Positions 36,223 to 48,603 of a stretch of DNA of 64,000 bases are shown here, piece after piece. The notes beneath the pieces are model-generated. The model ran no database searches. It had not been told where the DNA came from and worked only from the letters and a program-made list of their open reading frames with translations. Within the stretch, counting starts at the first letter, position 1. Every line of letters begins with the position of its first letter. Made by a program: the position numbers and the translations under genes. Source of the DNA: Nigrospora sphaerica (Eukaryota > Ascomycota > Sordariomycetes > Amphisphaeriales > Apiosporaceae); the NCBI GenBank assembly GCA_018287875.1, contig JAGVVL010000001.1, positions 4,774,001-4,838,000 of the forward strand. Direction: 5' to 3'.

Positions 36223-39200
36223 GCCAGGACGTCCGCGGTGGCTGGCCGCCTTGGTTTTGCCGGCAGCCTCCAGCTCCCACCCAGTACAGCTAGCTCTGTA
36301 GTCGAGGATACAGGCCGTTAGTTGCGTTTCAGCCCTCGTACGCACTCGAAGAAGCAATTCGGTACTGGGGACGAGCCGGCATCTGCACTGCCCGAGGGCG
36401 TCGTGTTCCCACTGTGCCGCGCAAAAAGCTCCTTCGTGTGGATGGATGTGCGTATGCCGTGGCCCTTGCTCACGACGACGACGATGCCCGCCGCCTCTGC
36501 ACGAATTCGTACGTGTTCTGCACGCTCACTGCGGGTAAATGACTGGCACCGCTTCCACCCAGCCCCGGCCTCTCAATCCCGTGTCACCTGGGCCGTGAAG
36601 TACACGCGGCTGAGGCCCCCAAGCTGGGGTGCCGGAGAGACACATCGAGGATACATCCATGCATCCATCCATACCAGGGCTCTTAGGGCCTTCTCTCCAT
36701 CTTGAGTGCCCTCGCCTGTGGGAGCAGGGCTACCCTGCTCTCACCGGAAACGGGGAAAGTGGATACGTACAATATCTTCTCATTGGCTGTGATAGAACCG
36801 CCTTCTATCCCGATCGAGGGCTGCCACGTGTTTTGAGAAACAGGTAAGTACCGACCATGTACATTCCAAGCAGATCCGCACATCCATTACCCATTGGGAA
36901 ACCGTAGGTGCTCATTTTAACCTCAAGGTAGCTCCACTTCTACATTATACGTTCGCCTCAGCTCAGGGAACCACCACACCCCCAAAGAAATCTCCAGACC
37001 CCCGACCCTCCCGAACGCGGCAGCTTCTCGACGCCGTCACGATTCCTCGCAGGCCGGTCAGTCCGGCCGGGGACTTTGTACGTACCGTAGGTCCAAGCGA
37101 CGAGTACACATCCCTGCCACTTCCTTGCTCACGCGCTTGCCCTATACAGTCTGGTCGAGTCGTCGCCGTCGTGGGAAAACGGATGCGTTACCGCACTGCT
37201 CTGCTCGCCCTGCTCTGACGCGGAATCTGTCCCGGCACCGGAACGCGGCGCCTACTGAGTCTCAACCCAGATCACGAAGAAGCAAAGTGCTGGTCCCAAT
37301 CCGGCTCCTGCGGCTAGCGCAACGCTCAGGTCCCTTCTCAGCTGAGCTAACTGACTCTGCCTCCGTCTGTCTTTTCGAGCCCTTCTTCCCAAGCGGCCAA
37401 GCCCAGCCGTTTTCTCGGAGCGCCATGCAGCCATGGTCTCTGCCAGCGCCGCCGCCCCAAAGTCAACGCTCGCGGGATGATTGCTGGTCCCTCCCGGATG
37501 GATCGCCTAGGCAATCGGTCCAGCCCGGCCCTTCCTAGTGGGTTTTGTAGCTTGGGGCCTACTGCGTCTGCTCTGGCCACCCGGCACATGGCTCTAGAAC
37601 GGCTTTTCCTGCTTAATGGATGCGCTGGGCCGAGCAGAGCTTTTCCTTGTGCACCCAGGTGGCCCAAGAGCAAAAGCAACTTAGGCTCCCTGATTCCGTG
37701 CAATATCCCAGCTTTCGCGTTGTGCTTCGCCTACAGCCGGCCTGCCAGGACCGCAGGCCGTTCCTGCAGGCAGCCGTCGCCTCGAAGCTAGCGCGGGTTG
37801 CAGAATTGCTTCTGGTGTCGGCCGCTCCAGACGAAGGGGGCCAACCTCGTCTTGGGCACGCCCAATGAACCGGCCGTCTCGCCCGTCGGCCTGCATACGG
37901 GAGGGAGGGGGGGCGAACCACTACGTACGACAGGCCGCATTGGCTGTTGATGGTGGTTCCCGACGCCCTGTCCCTTGTGAGCGGTGGCCTGATGGCGCGC
38001 CAATGACGGGTGATGAGCGCATGGGGGGGTGTTTTGGGCTTCCAGGCTTTGCAGGCTCCCTCACGGCCCCTCCTCCTCCTCCTCCCACGCACATACCAGA
38101 CCCCTTCTATCCCTCTCTTGGCGGCGTTCGGCGGCGACTCTCGCAATCAGGTCGAGTTGGTGGTCTGCTGCTCCGCCCCGATTGGGCAATGAGCAGGCTT
38201 CGACGGACCAACGAGGCGCCGCCTTGCAGACGCCAGCCATGGGGGGTTGTTACGCAGGTCGGCGACCACATCTCTTGGGTTGCATGCACATGGAATAGCG
38301 TGTAGCGTACGGCTCCATGCTTCCTGCAGCCGCCTCCTTTCTCGAGCATGGATGTCGTCGACCGGGCCCTTGCAGCCCGCCTGAAGAAAGCAGCTCTCTG
38401 TGGCAGGTGGCTTGGCGTACGGGAGTACGAGAGGCCCAGTGACACAGGAACACAGCGCGCGCTGGCCCTCCCGAACGCGATACAGAGCGCAACACGCGCA
38501 CACACACGTATCACACGGGCCCTTTCTGTTCCGGCCGCAACCGCAGTCTTGGGATTCACGGCGCCGATCCCCATTGCCAGCGCCGGCTGACAGATGTCTG
38601 CCGCCAGTGCAAATGCATGGGAGCGCGGTCTATCCGTGCATGGCTGCACACAGAGACTGAGACATGACGAACCGAGGCCACACGGGCCGAACTCGCAGCC
38701 GCCGCTCCTGCTGTCATTCTAGAAGAGATGGCAGGGCAGGGATGCGGAGCTGGGACCCTTGATGTATGTGCGCCGACACAGACAGGTGGGCGCATTACCA
38801 TGACCCGGGCCGGGGCTTTCCAGGTCTTTCGGATGCTTCTAGCGCTGATACAGAAGCTCTGTACGGGATCAGGGTAGCACGGGTCCGGGACCTGGCGTTC
38901 CGTCATTCGCGGGGCGGGTAGGAAAATGAGATGCATTCGGGATATATCCCCCCCCGCTGCGGTAATGTCGATAGTCCTGGAGATCCAAATTGCACCGGAC
39001 CGGGGGCGTGACGGTGAGGCCAAGACCCGAGCCGGTGGTTGTGGCCATGGGCCAATCTCACGAGGCTTGTTGTGGTGCCCGCTGAGCATGGGTCCGCCGG
39101 GTTCGTAGGTGGACCGAGATGTTACGTTGCTCCGTGCCAGACCCCAAGCCAGGCGTAACAGTAATGTTACCAGAACATACGGCTGATGTGCACCCGGGAA

Positions 39201-40026
39201 ATCCCATCTCGCGTGTCAAAGATGGGGACGGCCGTTCCTTGGGAAGAACAAGCACTCGTTATTTCGGCTGGCACCTGCCGCACTGGCTAGTCTCGGTAGG
39301 TCACCCATACAGGAGTCGGCAAGGACGTGTTCTTCCTGCGATATCATCGGCACTCTGCCTGCCAATGTAGCGACGAGAACAGTATCTTTTTGCACTCGTT
39401 CTAGGTGCAAACCGGTTTCGAGAGGTGCTGGGACACGTACGTATAGCCATCACGGTTAAGGGATCTCCGGTTCGCTGCCGCAAAGCAGTCACCGGATCTG
39501 CCGCCTACCCCGAGAATCCTCTTCGTTCAAGGTCGTCGATATGAGTGGCTGACCCTCCGGTGCCTTAGCCCGACCGCAAATGTATTCCAGAGGAGCTTGG
39601 ATGATGTATCATAACGAGGTGCGGGGTGGAGGACATGTGGGAGAGGTATTGGCTGGGTTAGTTATCAAGACGTGAGTATTGTCCTTTTTCAGGCTCGCCG
39701 GTTCTACGTTGCTCCTTCTCCGCCGGCGACCCTTTCCATGCCAAATAACGGGCGTACCGGATATGACCCGTCGGCTCGAAGCCTTCGCATTCTCCTGGTC
39801 GAGGCCTGAGCATACGCTGGCTCACGCGTTCCTGAGATTGGACATGCATTGTCACGGAGGGCGGGTGCCCCTTTTTGGCGCCAGTGCAGCGGCAACTGCG
39901 TATTTGCCTTGTCTCGTTGCCCGGCGGCGTCTATGTTATGTGCTCTATCTGTCGTCTATCCGTGCCCGAGCTGCGGCTCTCTATTAAACGGGTCTAGCCG
40001 CCGCCTCCTGTCGACCGCGTCGTCTC

Positions 40027-40874
40027 TCACGACGAGGCCTTCACCCAGGCGTTGGAAATCTGCAGCGTCACGACGCCGCCCTCGCACTCCACCAGCTCGA
40101 CTGAGGTCAGGTCCTGCAGGACCCAGTCGGGCTCGGCTGCGACCACCTGCTCGAGGGTGTGGCTGGTCACGAGGCCAATGACCTGGCAGCCGGCGGCTTT
40201 GCCGGCCTGGATGCCGGCCGGGCTGTCCTCGAGCACGACGACGCGGGCACCGGCGGCGACGCCCAGCTTATCGCGGCCCATGACATAGCAGCTGGGGTCC
40301 GGCTTGCCGTTCTCCACCGACTCGGCCGTGACCAGGTGCGGCGGGTGTGGCAGCTGCAGGACGCCGAGCCAGCCCGTAACGAGGGGCACCGTGCCCGACG
40401 TTACGATGGCCCAGGGCGCGCCGGCCGCGATGAAGGCGTCGAGGAGCTTCCGGGCGCCCGGGATTTCCACCGCGTCCTCGCTATGGAGCTTGGGCAGGAG
40501 CCCCTCCATGTGACGAACATCTGTGGCCGTCGTGTGAGCGAGGCGGTTTGGTCACCAGACAACCAGTCTCAGGAGGAACAGGGGGAGCGCACAATCCCAG
40601 TTGGCCTTCTCGGGGGCGAGCACCTTGAGCATATCGATGCTTCTTCGGCCGTGTGAAGTCTGCAGGATCACATCGGGATCGACGCCGATCTCCTGGCCGA
40701 CGCTGTCGGTCGATAAGTAGGGGTTCCCGGGTCTGCGCGGTCGTGCGCCGGGGCGGAACAGACGTACGTGTGCCAGTGCTTGACGACGGCGCTGGTGGAG
40801 TCGATGATGGTCCCGTCCATGTCGAACAAGGCCGCTTCGAAGGCGACCCTTTCCGGGGGGGCCGAGAAACTCAT
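40027..40874 (-). CDS. HAD-superfamily sugar/glycerol phosphatase
   Basis: Three exons: 40874-40768, 40702-40593 and 40520-40027, giving 236 residues in frame. Introns are 65 bases (GTACGT donor, ACAG acceptor) and 72 bases (GTGCGC donor, ACAG acceptor). All four HAD motifs are present: DMDGT with nucleophile Asp18 and acid/base Asp20, VTSGT (Ser114), Lys145 in ENGKPDP, and LEDSPAG (Asp171). Spliced segments such as QTSHGRRSIDML and the cap region match the small fungal phosphatases related to yeast Gpp1/Gpp2 (glycerol-3-phosphatase) and Dog1/Dog2 (2-deoxyglucose-6-phosphatase). Sequence alone does not separate these activities. It is cytosolic by lack of a signal sequence. It is divergent from nug1. 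Confidence 0.88.
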
Positions 40875-41728
40875 CGTGAGTTGACGGGGAGGCGGGCGTT
40901 CGACGTGGAGCAGAAGGGATTGCGTGCGTCCAGCAGTCTCTCTCTACGTGCGCAGCTGCACGGGTAGTGGGTGGCCAGGGGCAGGAACGTATGTACGTGA
41001 GAGTTCAGGCACACTTGTCCGCAATCGACCAAAGTACGTTGGTAGCTGGACATAAATATGAAAGAAGCCAGCGGTCCGTTCTAGGAAACTCCGCCGCCTA
41101 ATAAGAGCCGGGACTGGCAGGTCATTGTTTGGTCAGACTTGCCCGCATGGGGCCAATAGACGACCTCGGATGAAGCTGCCTACTTCTTATGGCATCTTGC
41201 GCCAAACGTTCCATACTCTCTCCGTCTCTCTGCATCCGTGCCTGGCCAGGCCAGGCAATTGAAATATGGAGAGCCTCGATACTCGCGCCGGCAGGTACCT
41301 AGCTTAAACAGCCTTCCCAATTGCAGGAGCAACCTCGCGGGACTTGAACATGATGTTGCGTCGCGAAACCGACGACAACCCCCCACGGCCACAATGCCCG
41401 GGCAGGGCACAACTAATGAGCAGGACATGTGCCCACCTCTCGGTAGGTACGCATGTGCATCCTCCTACTTTTCGCTTCAGACCCGACACCTGAGCTTCAA
41501 CGCCCCCTGCTTTTTCTATGCAGCCAGGTCCTAAAAAGGGAGGCGGTGGAGAGCAGACAGTGGGACTGTGGCCCTCTCAACTCGCCTGGTTGGTCAGATA
41601 ACGGCAGAATTTATCCCACCTTGCGATAAGACGGGAAATTTTGTTGCGCCTGGCCGCCGTACTTTCGCACCGTCTCTAGCAGCCGCCACACTGAACTTGT
41701 TGATCGCCAGCATTCACACCTAGGAAAA
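40875..41728. promoter_or_regulatory. Divergent promoter region, phosphatase/nug1
   Basis: About 0.85 kb shared upstream region. An AT-rich patch near 41050-41060 could serve as a core element for the phosphatase gene. Nothing else is recognised. Confidence 0.45.
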
Positions 41729-43458
41729 ATGGCCGGCAGCATCACAAAACCCAAGAGTTGGTCACCTCCTCCGCCCGCCGCTGTGTATTTCGTTGTGTCT
41801 AACCGAGCTGCTGCGCAGAGCCCAAGTCCAAGCGGACGCCGGTCCGCCTCCGACACAAGATCCAGAAAGCGTCGGCCGAGAAGCAGCGCAAGTCGCGGAA
41901 GGAAGCCAAGAAGAACCCGGAATGGCGGTCGAAGCTGAAGAAGGACCCTGGAATCCCCAACCTCTTCCCATTCAAGGAGAAGATGCTCCAGGAGCTCGAG
42001 GACGGACGCCGCCGGAAGCAGGAGGAGATGCAGCGCCGCCGGGAAATGGCCAAGGCCGCCAAGTCGACGGCCGCCAGCAAATCAAACGACGATGAGGACG
42101 CCATGGAGGACGCTGAGGGCGATAAGTTCGCTGAGGATGACGACGACGTGATGGACGAGGACGAGGACGGCGAGGCCGACGGTGACGATGCCAACCCCAT
42201 GGCCGCGCTGCTGGCGAGCGCGCGCCGCGCCGCCGAGCAGTATGACCGCGACCTACAGAGCGGCAGCGACATGGACGACGACGACGACGACGACGACGAC
42301 TCGGGGGCAGAGCAGCAGTACCAGGCCTCGGAGCTGCCTGGCACCACGTCATCAAGGAAAGCCTACGACAAGATCTTCAAACAAGTTATCGACCAGGCCG
42401 ACGTCATCCTCTACGTCCTGGACGCCCGTGACCCCGAGGGCACGCGGTCACGCGAGGTCGAGCGGACCGTCATGGCGGCCGCGAGCGGCGGCAAGCGCCT
42501 GATTCTGATTCTGAACAAGATCGATCTGGTGCCGCCGCCGGTGCTCAAGGACTGGCTCGTGCATCTACGGAGGTACTTTCCGACCCTGCCCCTGCGCGCC
42601 TCAGGCTCGGCCCCCAACGCGCAAACCTTCAACCACCGCGACCTCACGGTGCAAAGCACCTCGAGCACGCTATTCAAGTCACTCAAGTCCTTCGCCGCAT
42701 CCAAGCAGCTCAAGCGCGCCATCGCCGTGGGCGTCATCGGCTACCCCAACGTGGGCAAGTCGTCCGTCATCAACGCTCTGCTGTCGCGCATGGGCGGTGG
42801 CCGGAGTGCGGCTGCGTGCCCGGCGGGCGCCGAGGCGGGCGTAACGACGAGCATCCGGGCCGTCAAGATCGACAGCAAGCTGACCCTGCTCGACTCGCCG
42901 GGCATCGTCTTCCCCTCGGCCCGCGACGCCAACGCCGGGTCCAAGAAGGACGCCATCGAGGCCCACGCCCACCTGGTCCTCCTCAACGCCGTGCCGCCCA
43001 AGCAGATCGACGACCCGCTGCCGGCTGTGAACCTGCTCATCAAGCGCCTCTCCACCTCGCCCGAACTCCTCCAGAAGCTCATGGACACGTACGACCTGCC
43101 GCCGCTCATGACCACCTCGCGCGCCGACGCCATGACCGACTTCCTCGTCCAGGTCGCCCGCAAGCGCGGCCGTCTCGGCAAGGGCGGCGTGCCCAACCTG
43201 CCCTCGGCCGCCATGACTGTCATCACCGACTGGCGCGATGGCCGCATCCAGGGCTGGGTGAACGCGCCCAAGCTGGCCGTCGCCGATGCGTCGTCGTCGT
43301 CGGCCACGCCGGCTGCCGCCGCCGCCGCCGGCGCGTCCGACGACGCGCCCATGGCGGACCAGAAGGAGATTGTCACGGAGTGGGCCAAGGAGTTCAAGCT
43401 CGAGGGGCTGTGGGGCGACGACGCCGCCGCCGACGCCGCCGACGCCATGGAACAGTAG
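41729..43458 (+). CDS. nug1: Nucleolar ribosome-assembly GTPase Nug1
   Basis: Two exons, 41729-41756 and 41819-43458, give 555 residues. The 62-base intron has a GTTGGT donor, a CTAAC branch site and a GCAG acceptor; splicing yields a start MAGSITKPKK followed by PKSKRTPVRLRHKI, the conserved basic N-terminus. The GTPase motifs are circularly permuted: G4 NKID (about 242), then G1 GYPNVGKSS (about 317), then G3 DSPG (about 367), the YlqF/YawG arrangement. A very acidic segment (about 95-160, with an Asp run) precedes the domain. In yeast, Nug1 acts in pre-60S maturation in the nucleolus; the same is inferred. The C-terminal tail is Ala/Asp-rich. Family call is firm. Confidence 0.93.
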
Positions 43459-44152
43459 GCAGGCTCCCGCGAGACCCGGGGCAGCGCCGGCTTGTTTGCT
43501 TTTGCGTTTAACTCGGGCAACGACTGCCTCTATTGGACTTCGCGCTCGAGGAGGCTCGGGGGTGGGGGAGTTTCGGCGTCACGAAAGGGACAAGATAGTC
43601 ATTGATAGGCACAAACGTTCTGTCTTTTTTTCCGGTTCAAGCCTTGTGGCCCTTTCTGCCTTTTGATCCTCCCGACTTTTGTCAGGTGTGACCAGTATTC
43701 GCCGCCGCGCATCTTGTGGCGTCTCTCGTCGTACAGCCAGCGTTGGGCACAGGTAGATACGTGTAATTCTTTCTATATTCAGAGACGTGTATAACTCGCC
43801 ACGCTTGCCGGGAGGTTACCAAGGTCAAGAAGAAAAAAAAACCAGGTTACCATGCCCGTCAGGGAGGGGTACAAAATGGCATCCCGTCGAAGGGAATAGC
43901 CCTTCTACCGTGACGAAAGTCGTCCAAACCAAAACAGCAACGTCCATTGCATTGAAATAGCAAAACGATCCTACCATCTCCCCGGACTGGGATCGAACCC
44001 GCAAACTAAACGCCTGCCACACCCAAACCGAGCCAAGTCACTGGGCATGGCTGAATTTTTTGTTGGAGGGACAAAATGCAGTCGCCGCCGTTCCAAACCC
44101 GTTTTTCCCCACTCCCTATTATATCAAAATTTGAGAAAGAGGCGCACGCCAT
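43459..44152. other. Convergent intergenic region, nug1/arg-3
   Basis: About 0.7 kb of 3' flanks. On the minus strand, 43970-44010 resembles the T-arm half of a tRNA (GGTTCGATCCC), but no matching 5' half was found. No gene called. Confidence 0.5.
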
Positions 44153-47100
44153 TTACAAAGGCTTGCCGCCGATGAAGTCGGACCATCGGCGGACTTCTGA
44201 CGGGATGCCCTCGGGGCGGGGCAGCTTCTCACCCATGCACTGCGCAAATAGCATGGCCGTCTGCAGAAGATTCGTGTCAGCGGTTTTGACACGTTCGGGG
44301 AAACGAGTTGGGAAGGGTGAGGGCAAGGTCGTTCTTACCTGAGGCTCCATAAACAGGGGCACGCCAAAGTCGACGGCGTTTCGCCGCATCACGTAGTCTA
44401 CATCTGTCACCGTCTTGGCCCGGGCCAGAGCCAGGTTGAAGACGCCCTTGATGTCGTACTTCTGGAAGACTTCACGCAGGGCACGCTTGTCCTCCTTGGG
44501 GAACTCGATCACTTCGACCTTGACCTTGTCTTTGGTGGTCGACTCGAGGAACTCCTTAACGTGCGCGTCGGCGGCGAAGAACTTGAAGCCCAGCGGCGCC
44601 AGGTAGTCGGCGATCTTGGTCAGCCACGGCTTGGAGACCTCGCCGCCGAATAGAATGCCCTCACCGGGCTCGGGCACACGGAAGTTCATGGCCGACTGCA
44701 TCGAAGTCCAATACGCCTCGACGAGGTCCTTGCCGAAGCAGGCCATCTCGCCAGTGCTGGCCATCTCGACGCCCAGGAAGGGGTCGGCACCAGCCAGGCG
44801 CGTCCACGAGAACTGGGGCACCTTGGTGGCGAGGTAGTTGCGCTCAACGTTCATCAGGTCGACGGGCTCAGGCACCTCCTTGCCAACCAGGGCCTTGGTG
44901 GCCACGTCGATGAAGTTGGTACCGAGGACCTTGCTGACAAAGGGGAAGGACCGGGAGGCACGCAGGTTACACTCGATAACCTTGAGCAGGGGCGGGCCAC
45001 CATCGGGGTTGTCGGCCTTGATGATCTGCATGTTGAAGGGCCCAGTGATGTTCCACGCCTGGGCAACCTTCTGGGCGATCTCCTTGAGGCGCGCCATCGT
45101 CTCCTTGTCCTGCTTCTGGGGCGGCAGAACAAGGGTGGCGTCACCCGAGTGGACACCGGCCTGCTCCACGTGCTCACTGACGGCATGGACCAGGAGCTCT
45201 CCCTTGGAGGCCACACCGTCCACGTCGATCTCCTCGGCGCCCTCGATGAACTTGGTAATAACGACGGGGTGGTCAGGGGAGACGTTGCTCGCAGCCTCGA
45301 GCTTCTCCTTCAGCTCATCCTTGCTCCGGATCACCGTCATGGCGGCGCCAGAGAGGACGTAACTGGGTCGGACGAGAACGGGGTAGCTGACGGCCTCGGC
45401 AAACTTCTCGGCCTCGGCCACCGACGTAAGCTCCTTCCAGGCCGGCTGATCAACGCCGATGCTGTCCAGGATCTCAGAGAACTTCTGACGGTCCTCGGCC
45501 TTGTCAATGTCCTTGGGGTCGGTACCGAGCACGTTGGCCTTGCCCGTCTCCTGCAGGCGCAGCGCGATGTTCTGCGGGAGCTGGCCGCCCACCGACACGA
45601 CGACACCGGACGCGTTCTCCAGCTCGTAAATATCCATGACACGCTCATAGCTCAGCTCCTCGAAGTACAGCTTGTCGGCGGTGTCGAAATCGGTGCTGTA
45701 GGTTTCCGGGTTGTAGCTGCGTTTCCCTGCGTGTCAGCATTGTTTCCCAAACTCGGGAGGAGCGGGTTCGGCCTACTTGATCATGACCGTCTTCTGGCCC
45801 ATCCGGCGCAGAGCCAGCGTGGCGCTAACAGCACACCAGTCGAATTCGACAGAGCTTCCGATTCTGTACACACCGCTGCCGAGGATGACGGTGCCCTTGT
45901 CCTCAAAGGTAACGTCGTGCGAGCTGGCATTGTAGGTGGTGTACAGGTAGTTGGTATCGGCCGGGAACTCGGCGGCCAGCGTGTCAATCTTCTTGACCCA
46001 CGGCCGGATACCCATGGCCAGACGGTGGGCGCGGACCGAGTCCTCGTCGCTCTTGACAGCGTGGGCGATCTGCTTGTCCGAGAAGCCCATCTTCTTGGCC
46101 TTCAGGACGAGATCCCTCTTGAGGTTCGCCAGGCTGCCGGCGTCCTCCATCTCGCGGGTGCAGTCGACCAGGTTCTGCAGCTTGTGGAGGAACCACTTGT
46201 CGATCTTGCTCAGCTCGTGGACGCGCTCCACCGTGTAGCCCTCGTGCAGCATAGCCTGACCGACGGCCAGCCACCGACGGTCTGTCGGGTTCGCCAGTTC
46301 CTTATCCAGGTCGTCAAACTTGTCGCCCTGGAAACCGACGAACCGGGGGTCGACCTGGCGGATAGCCTTCTGGAAGGACTCCTCGAAGGTGCGTCCGATA
46401 GCCATGACCTCTCCCACCGACTTCATGGCACTGCCAATGTCCCGCTTCACGTGCTGGAACTTGGAGAGATCCCAGCGGGGAATCTTGGTGACAATGTAAT
46501 CGAGGGACGGTTCGAAGTTGGCGGTGGTGGTCTTGGTAACAGCGTTGGGCAGCTCGGGCAGGCTGTGGCCCAGGCCGATCTTGGCCGCCGTGTAAGCCAG
46601 AGGGTAGCCGGTGGCCTTGGAAGCGAGAGCGGACGAGCGGGACAGACGAGCGTTGACCTCGATGACACGGTAGTCGAGGCCGTCGGGCTGCAGGGCGTAC
46701 TGGACGTTGCATTCGCCCACGACGCCGAGGTGACGAACGATTTTGATGGCGGCGGAACGCAACATGTGGTACTCCTCATCGCTCAGGGTCTGACTGGGGG
46801 CGACGACAATCGAGTCACCGGTGTGGGTGCCCAGAGGGTCGAAGTTCTCCATGTTGCACACGGTGATGCAGTTGTTGTTGGCATCGCGGACGACCTCGTA
46901 CTCGACCTCTTTCCAGCCCTTGAGCGACTTCTCGACCAGGATTTGGGGGGACAGTGTGAGCGAACGAGCGGCCATGTTGCGCAGCTCCTCCTCGTTGTTG
47001 GCGAAGCCGGAGCCCAGACCGCCCAGGGCGTAGGCGGCACGGACGATAATGGGGTAACCGACCTTTTGGGCAGCGTCCAGGGCCTCCTCGACCGTGTTGA

Positions 47101-47895
47101 CGGCAATGGAGTGGGCAATGGGGATGTTGATCTCGTTCAAGGCCTTGGCGAAGAGGTCTCTGTCCTCGCTGAGCTCCAGGGTGTGGACGCTGGTGCCGAG
47201 GACCTTGACGCCGTACCGCTCAAAGAGGCCCATGCGCTGCATCTGCACGCCCAGGTTCAGGGCCGTCTGTCCACCGAAGGACAGGAAGATGCCGTCCGGG
47301 CGTTCGCGCTCGATAACGTAGGTGACATATTCCGGGGTGACGGGCAGGTAGTAGACCTCGTCGGCAAGCACGTGGGCAGTCTGGATGGTCGCGATGTTGG
47401 GGTTCATGAGCACCGAGGCGACGCCGGCCTCCTTGAGGGCCTTGAGCGCTTGCGAGCCTTTGGGGGTTTGCACAGTTAGTACGGGCGGTCACAGCCACGA
47501 AGAGCGGGGGGCCCGGGGGAGCCAGTGCCGGGGAAGGCGAGCGACTCACCCGAGTAGTCGAACTCTCCGGCTTGGCCAATGGCCAAGCCACCGCTTCCGA
47601 TAACCAGGACCTTCTTGACGTCGACGACGTCCTTGGGGCGAATGACACCGCTCTCGAGGTAGGCCTTGGGGTTGGGGGCCTCCTGTGAGACGGCGGGGCG
47701 AATGGCCGAGGCCGAGAGGCAACGCTTCTGGATCAGCTCGGCGGTCCGCGACTGAGACAGCAGCTTGGAGTAGGTGGAGGCGGGGGTGGCGGCGCCGACG
47801 GTGGTCAGGGGACGGCGCGAGAGGGCGGCGGGCAAACGGCCTGTCTGGCGGAGCAGGGCAGGCGCCCGGCCGGCCAGTTTGGTCGAGAAAGCCAT
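44153..47895 (-). CDS. arg-3: Arginine-specific carbamoyl-phosphate synthase, large subunit
   Basis: Four exons: 47895-47550, 47457-45777, 45716-44339 and 44260-44153, giving 1170 residues in frame. Introns are 92 (ACTAAC branch site), 60 and 78 bases; the last is a multiple of three without a stop. The N-terminus is basic and Ser/Arg-rich (to about residue 35), consistent with a mitochondrial transit peptide. The protein starts with [22 protein letters not shown], a nucleotide-binding fold, followed by two homologous carbamoyl-phosphate synthase halves with ATP-grasp motifs, and an MGS-like C-terminal domain. It makes carbamoyl phosphate for arginine synthesis with ammonia passed from a separate glutaminase subunit (Arg-2/Cpa1, not in this window). 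A free-standing large chain, without fused pyrimidine-pathway domains, is what identifies the arginine enzyme. Very high confidence in family. Confidence 0.95.
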
Positions 47896-48301
47896 GACGG
47901 GGAGGGGAGGGAGCTGGAGGAAGGCGAGCTCGCGAAGGACCAATGCAGGGCTCAGAGCTCCCCGGGTGCGGTCAGTCGCCGGAAGACGAAGGGGAGAGAG
48001 GGGGGAGGGCAGCGACGGGATGGTTGAAATCAAAAGACTGGCAAGGGGCGGGCAGGACGAGAGGGAAAAACCTCGTCTTGATATGGAGGCATAGCTCGTG
48101 GCCGTGGGCATGAGTCGACCGCCCGCGCCGGCGCTGGTGCTGGGGAATTTCGGTGGGGCAATATCCGATAAGATAGACTTATTTCTTTTGTGACGCGGGC
48201 CCGGGGGGGGGGACCGCAGGGAGCGCAGGTACAACCCAGGCAGGGCTACCCTGGGCCTGACTGGCTCCCTGGAGAGACTGGATGCCCGCCAGCAGCGGAT
48301 G

Positions 48302-48345
48302 CGTGCGTGCACACACATAAACACACACACACACTCACACTCACT
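48302..48345. repeat. CA-rich microsatellite
   Basis: Imperfect CA dinucleotide repeat turning into CACT units. Confidence 0.8.
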
Positions 48346-48566
48346 CCCTCTCAATGGGGGCTGGCCTGGTGGGCTTTTTTTTCTAGCCCACACTTGTTGT
48401 CTGGGGGCCATTGACCAATGATCACCCTGCCCACGGCCCCTCTTCCCAACTTTTTTTTTTTCTTTCCAAGGCTCCGCGAGAGCCCGGGATGGGATCGGAT
48501 GCCGCTAACAGAGCTCCAGCCCTGTAGCTGTGCCGTGCGATATAGGATGAGAGGAGGTGAGGGAGG

Positions 48567-48603
48567 TGCTGCTGAGCTGCTGAGCTGCTGCTGCTGCCGC
48601 TGG
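48567..48603. repeat. GCTGCT/GAGCTG repeat
   Basis: Tandem GCTG-type units over about 37 bases. Confidence 0.7.

Larger units (their letters stand above)
26805..40026. other. 13.2-kb gene-free region upstream of homeobox gene
   Basis: No open frame here shows domain content, conserved-looking composition or convincing splice pairs; frames of up to 280 codons come from GC-rich, low-complexity or repeat sequence. Visible features are a TATA-like TTTATAA on the minus strand near 26955 (about 150 bases before the homeobox ATG), a purine triplet tract (27563-27655), a CATGG array (28444-28490), a G-quadruplex motif (29284-29325), a C-rich tract (36196-36222) and scattered TACCTA/TAGGTA motifs. 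It is not AT-rich, so it is not RIP-degraded repeat DNA. Long upstream control DNA or non-coding transcripts are the likeliest content. Confidence 0.6.

Noticed and set aside
43970..44040. tRNA-like sequence on the minus strand with GGTTCGATCCC
   Set aside because: The T-stem has a mismatch, the 5' acceptor strand complementary to CCGGGGA is absent nearby, and the anticodon arm does not fold; at most a decayed tRNA fragment.
45149..47479. 776-codon open frame on the plus strand
   Set aside because: It lies wholly antisense to arg-3 exons, crosses its intron, and its composition follows from GC-biased third positions of arg-3 codons.
47476..48411. Extended N-terminal frame upstream of the arg-3 ATG
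   Set aside because: The region before 47895 is repeat-rich and non-conserved, while the ATG at 47895 opens a typical mitochondrial transit peptide.
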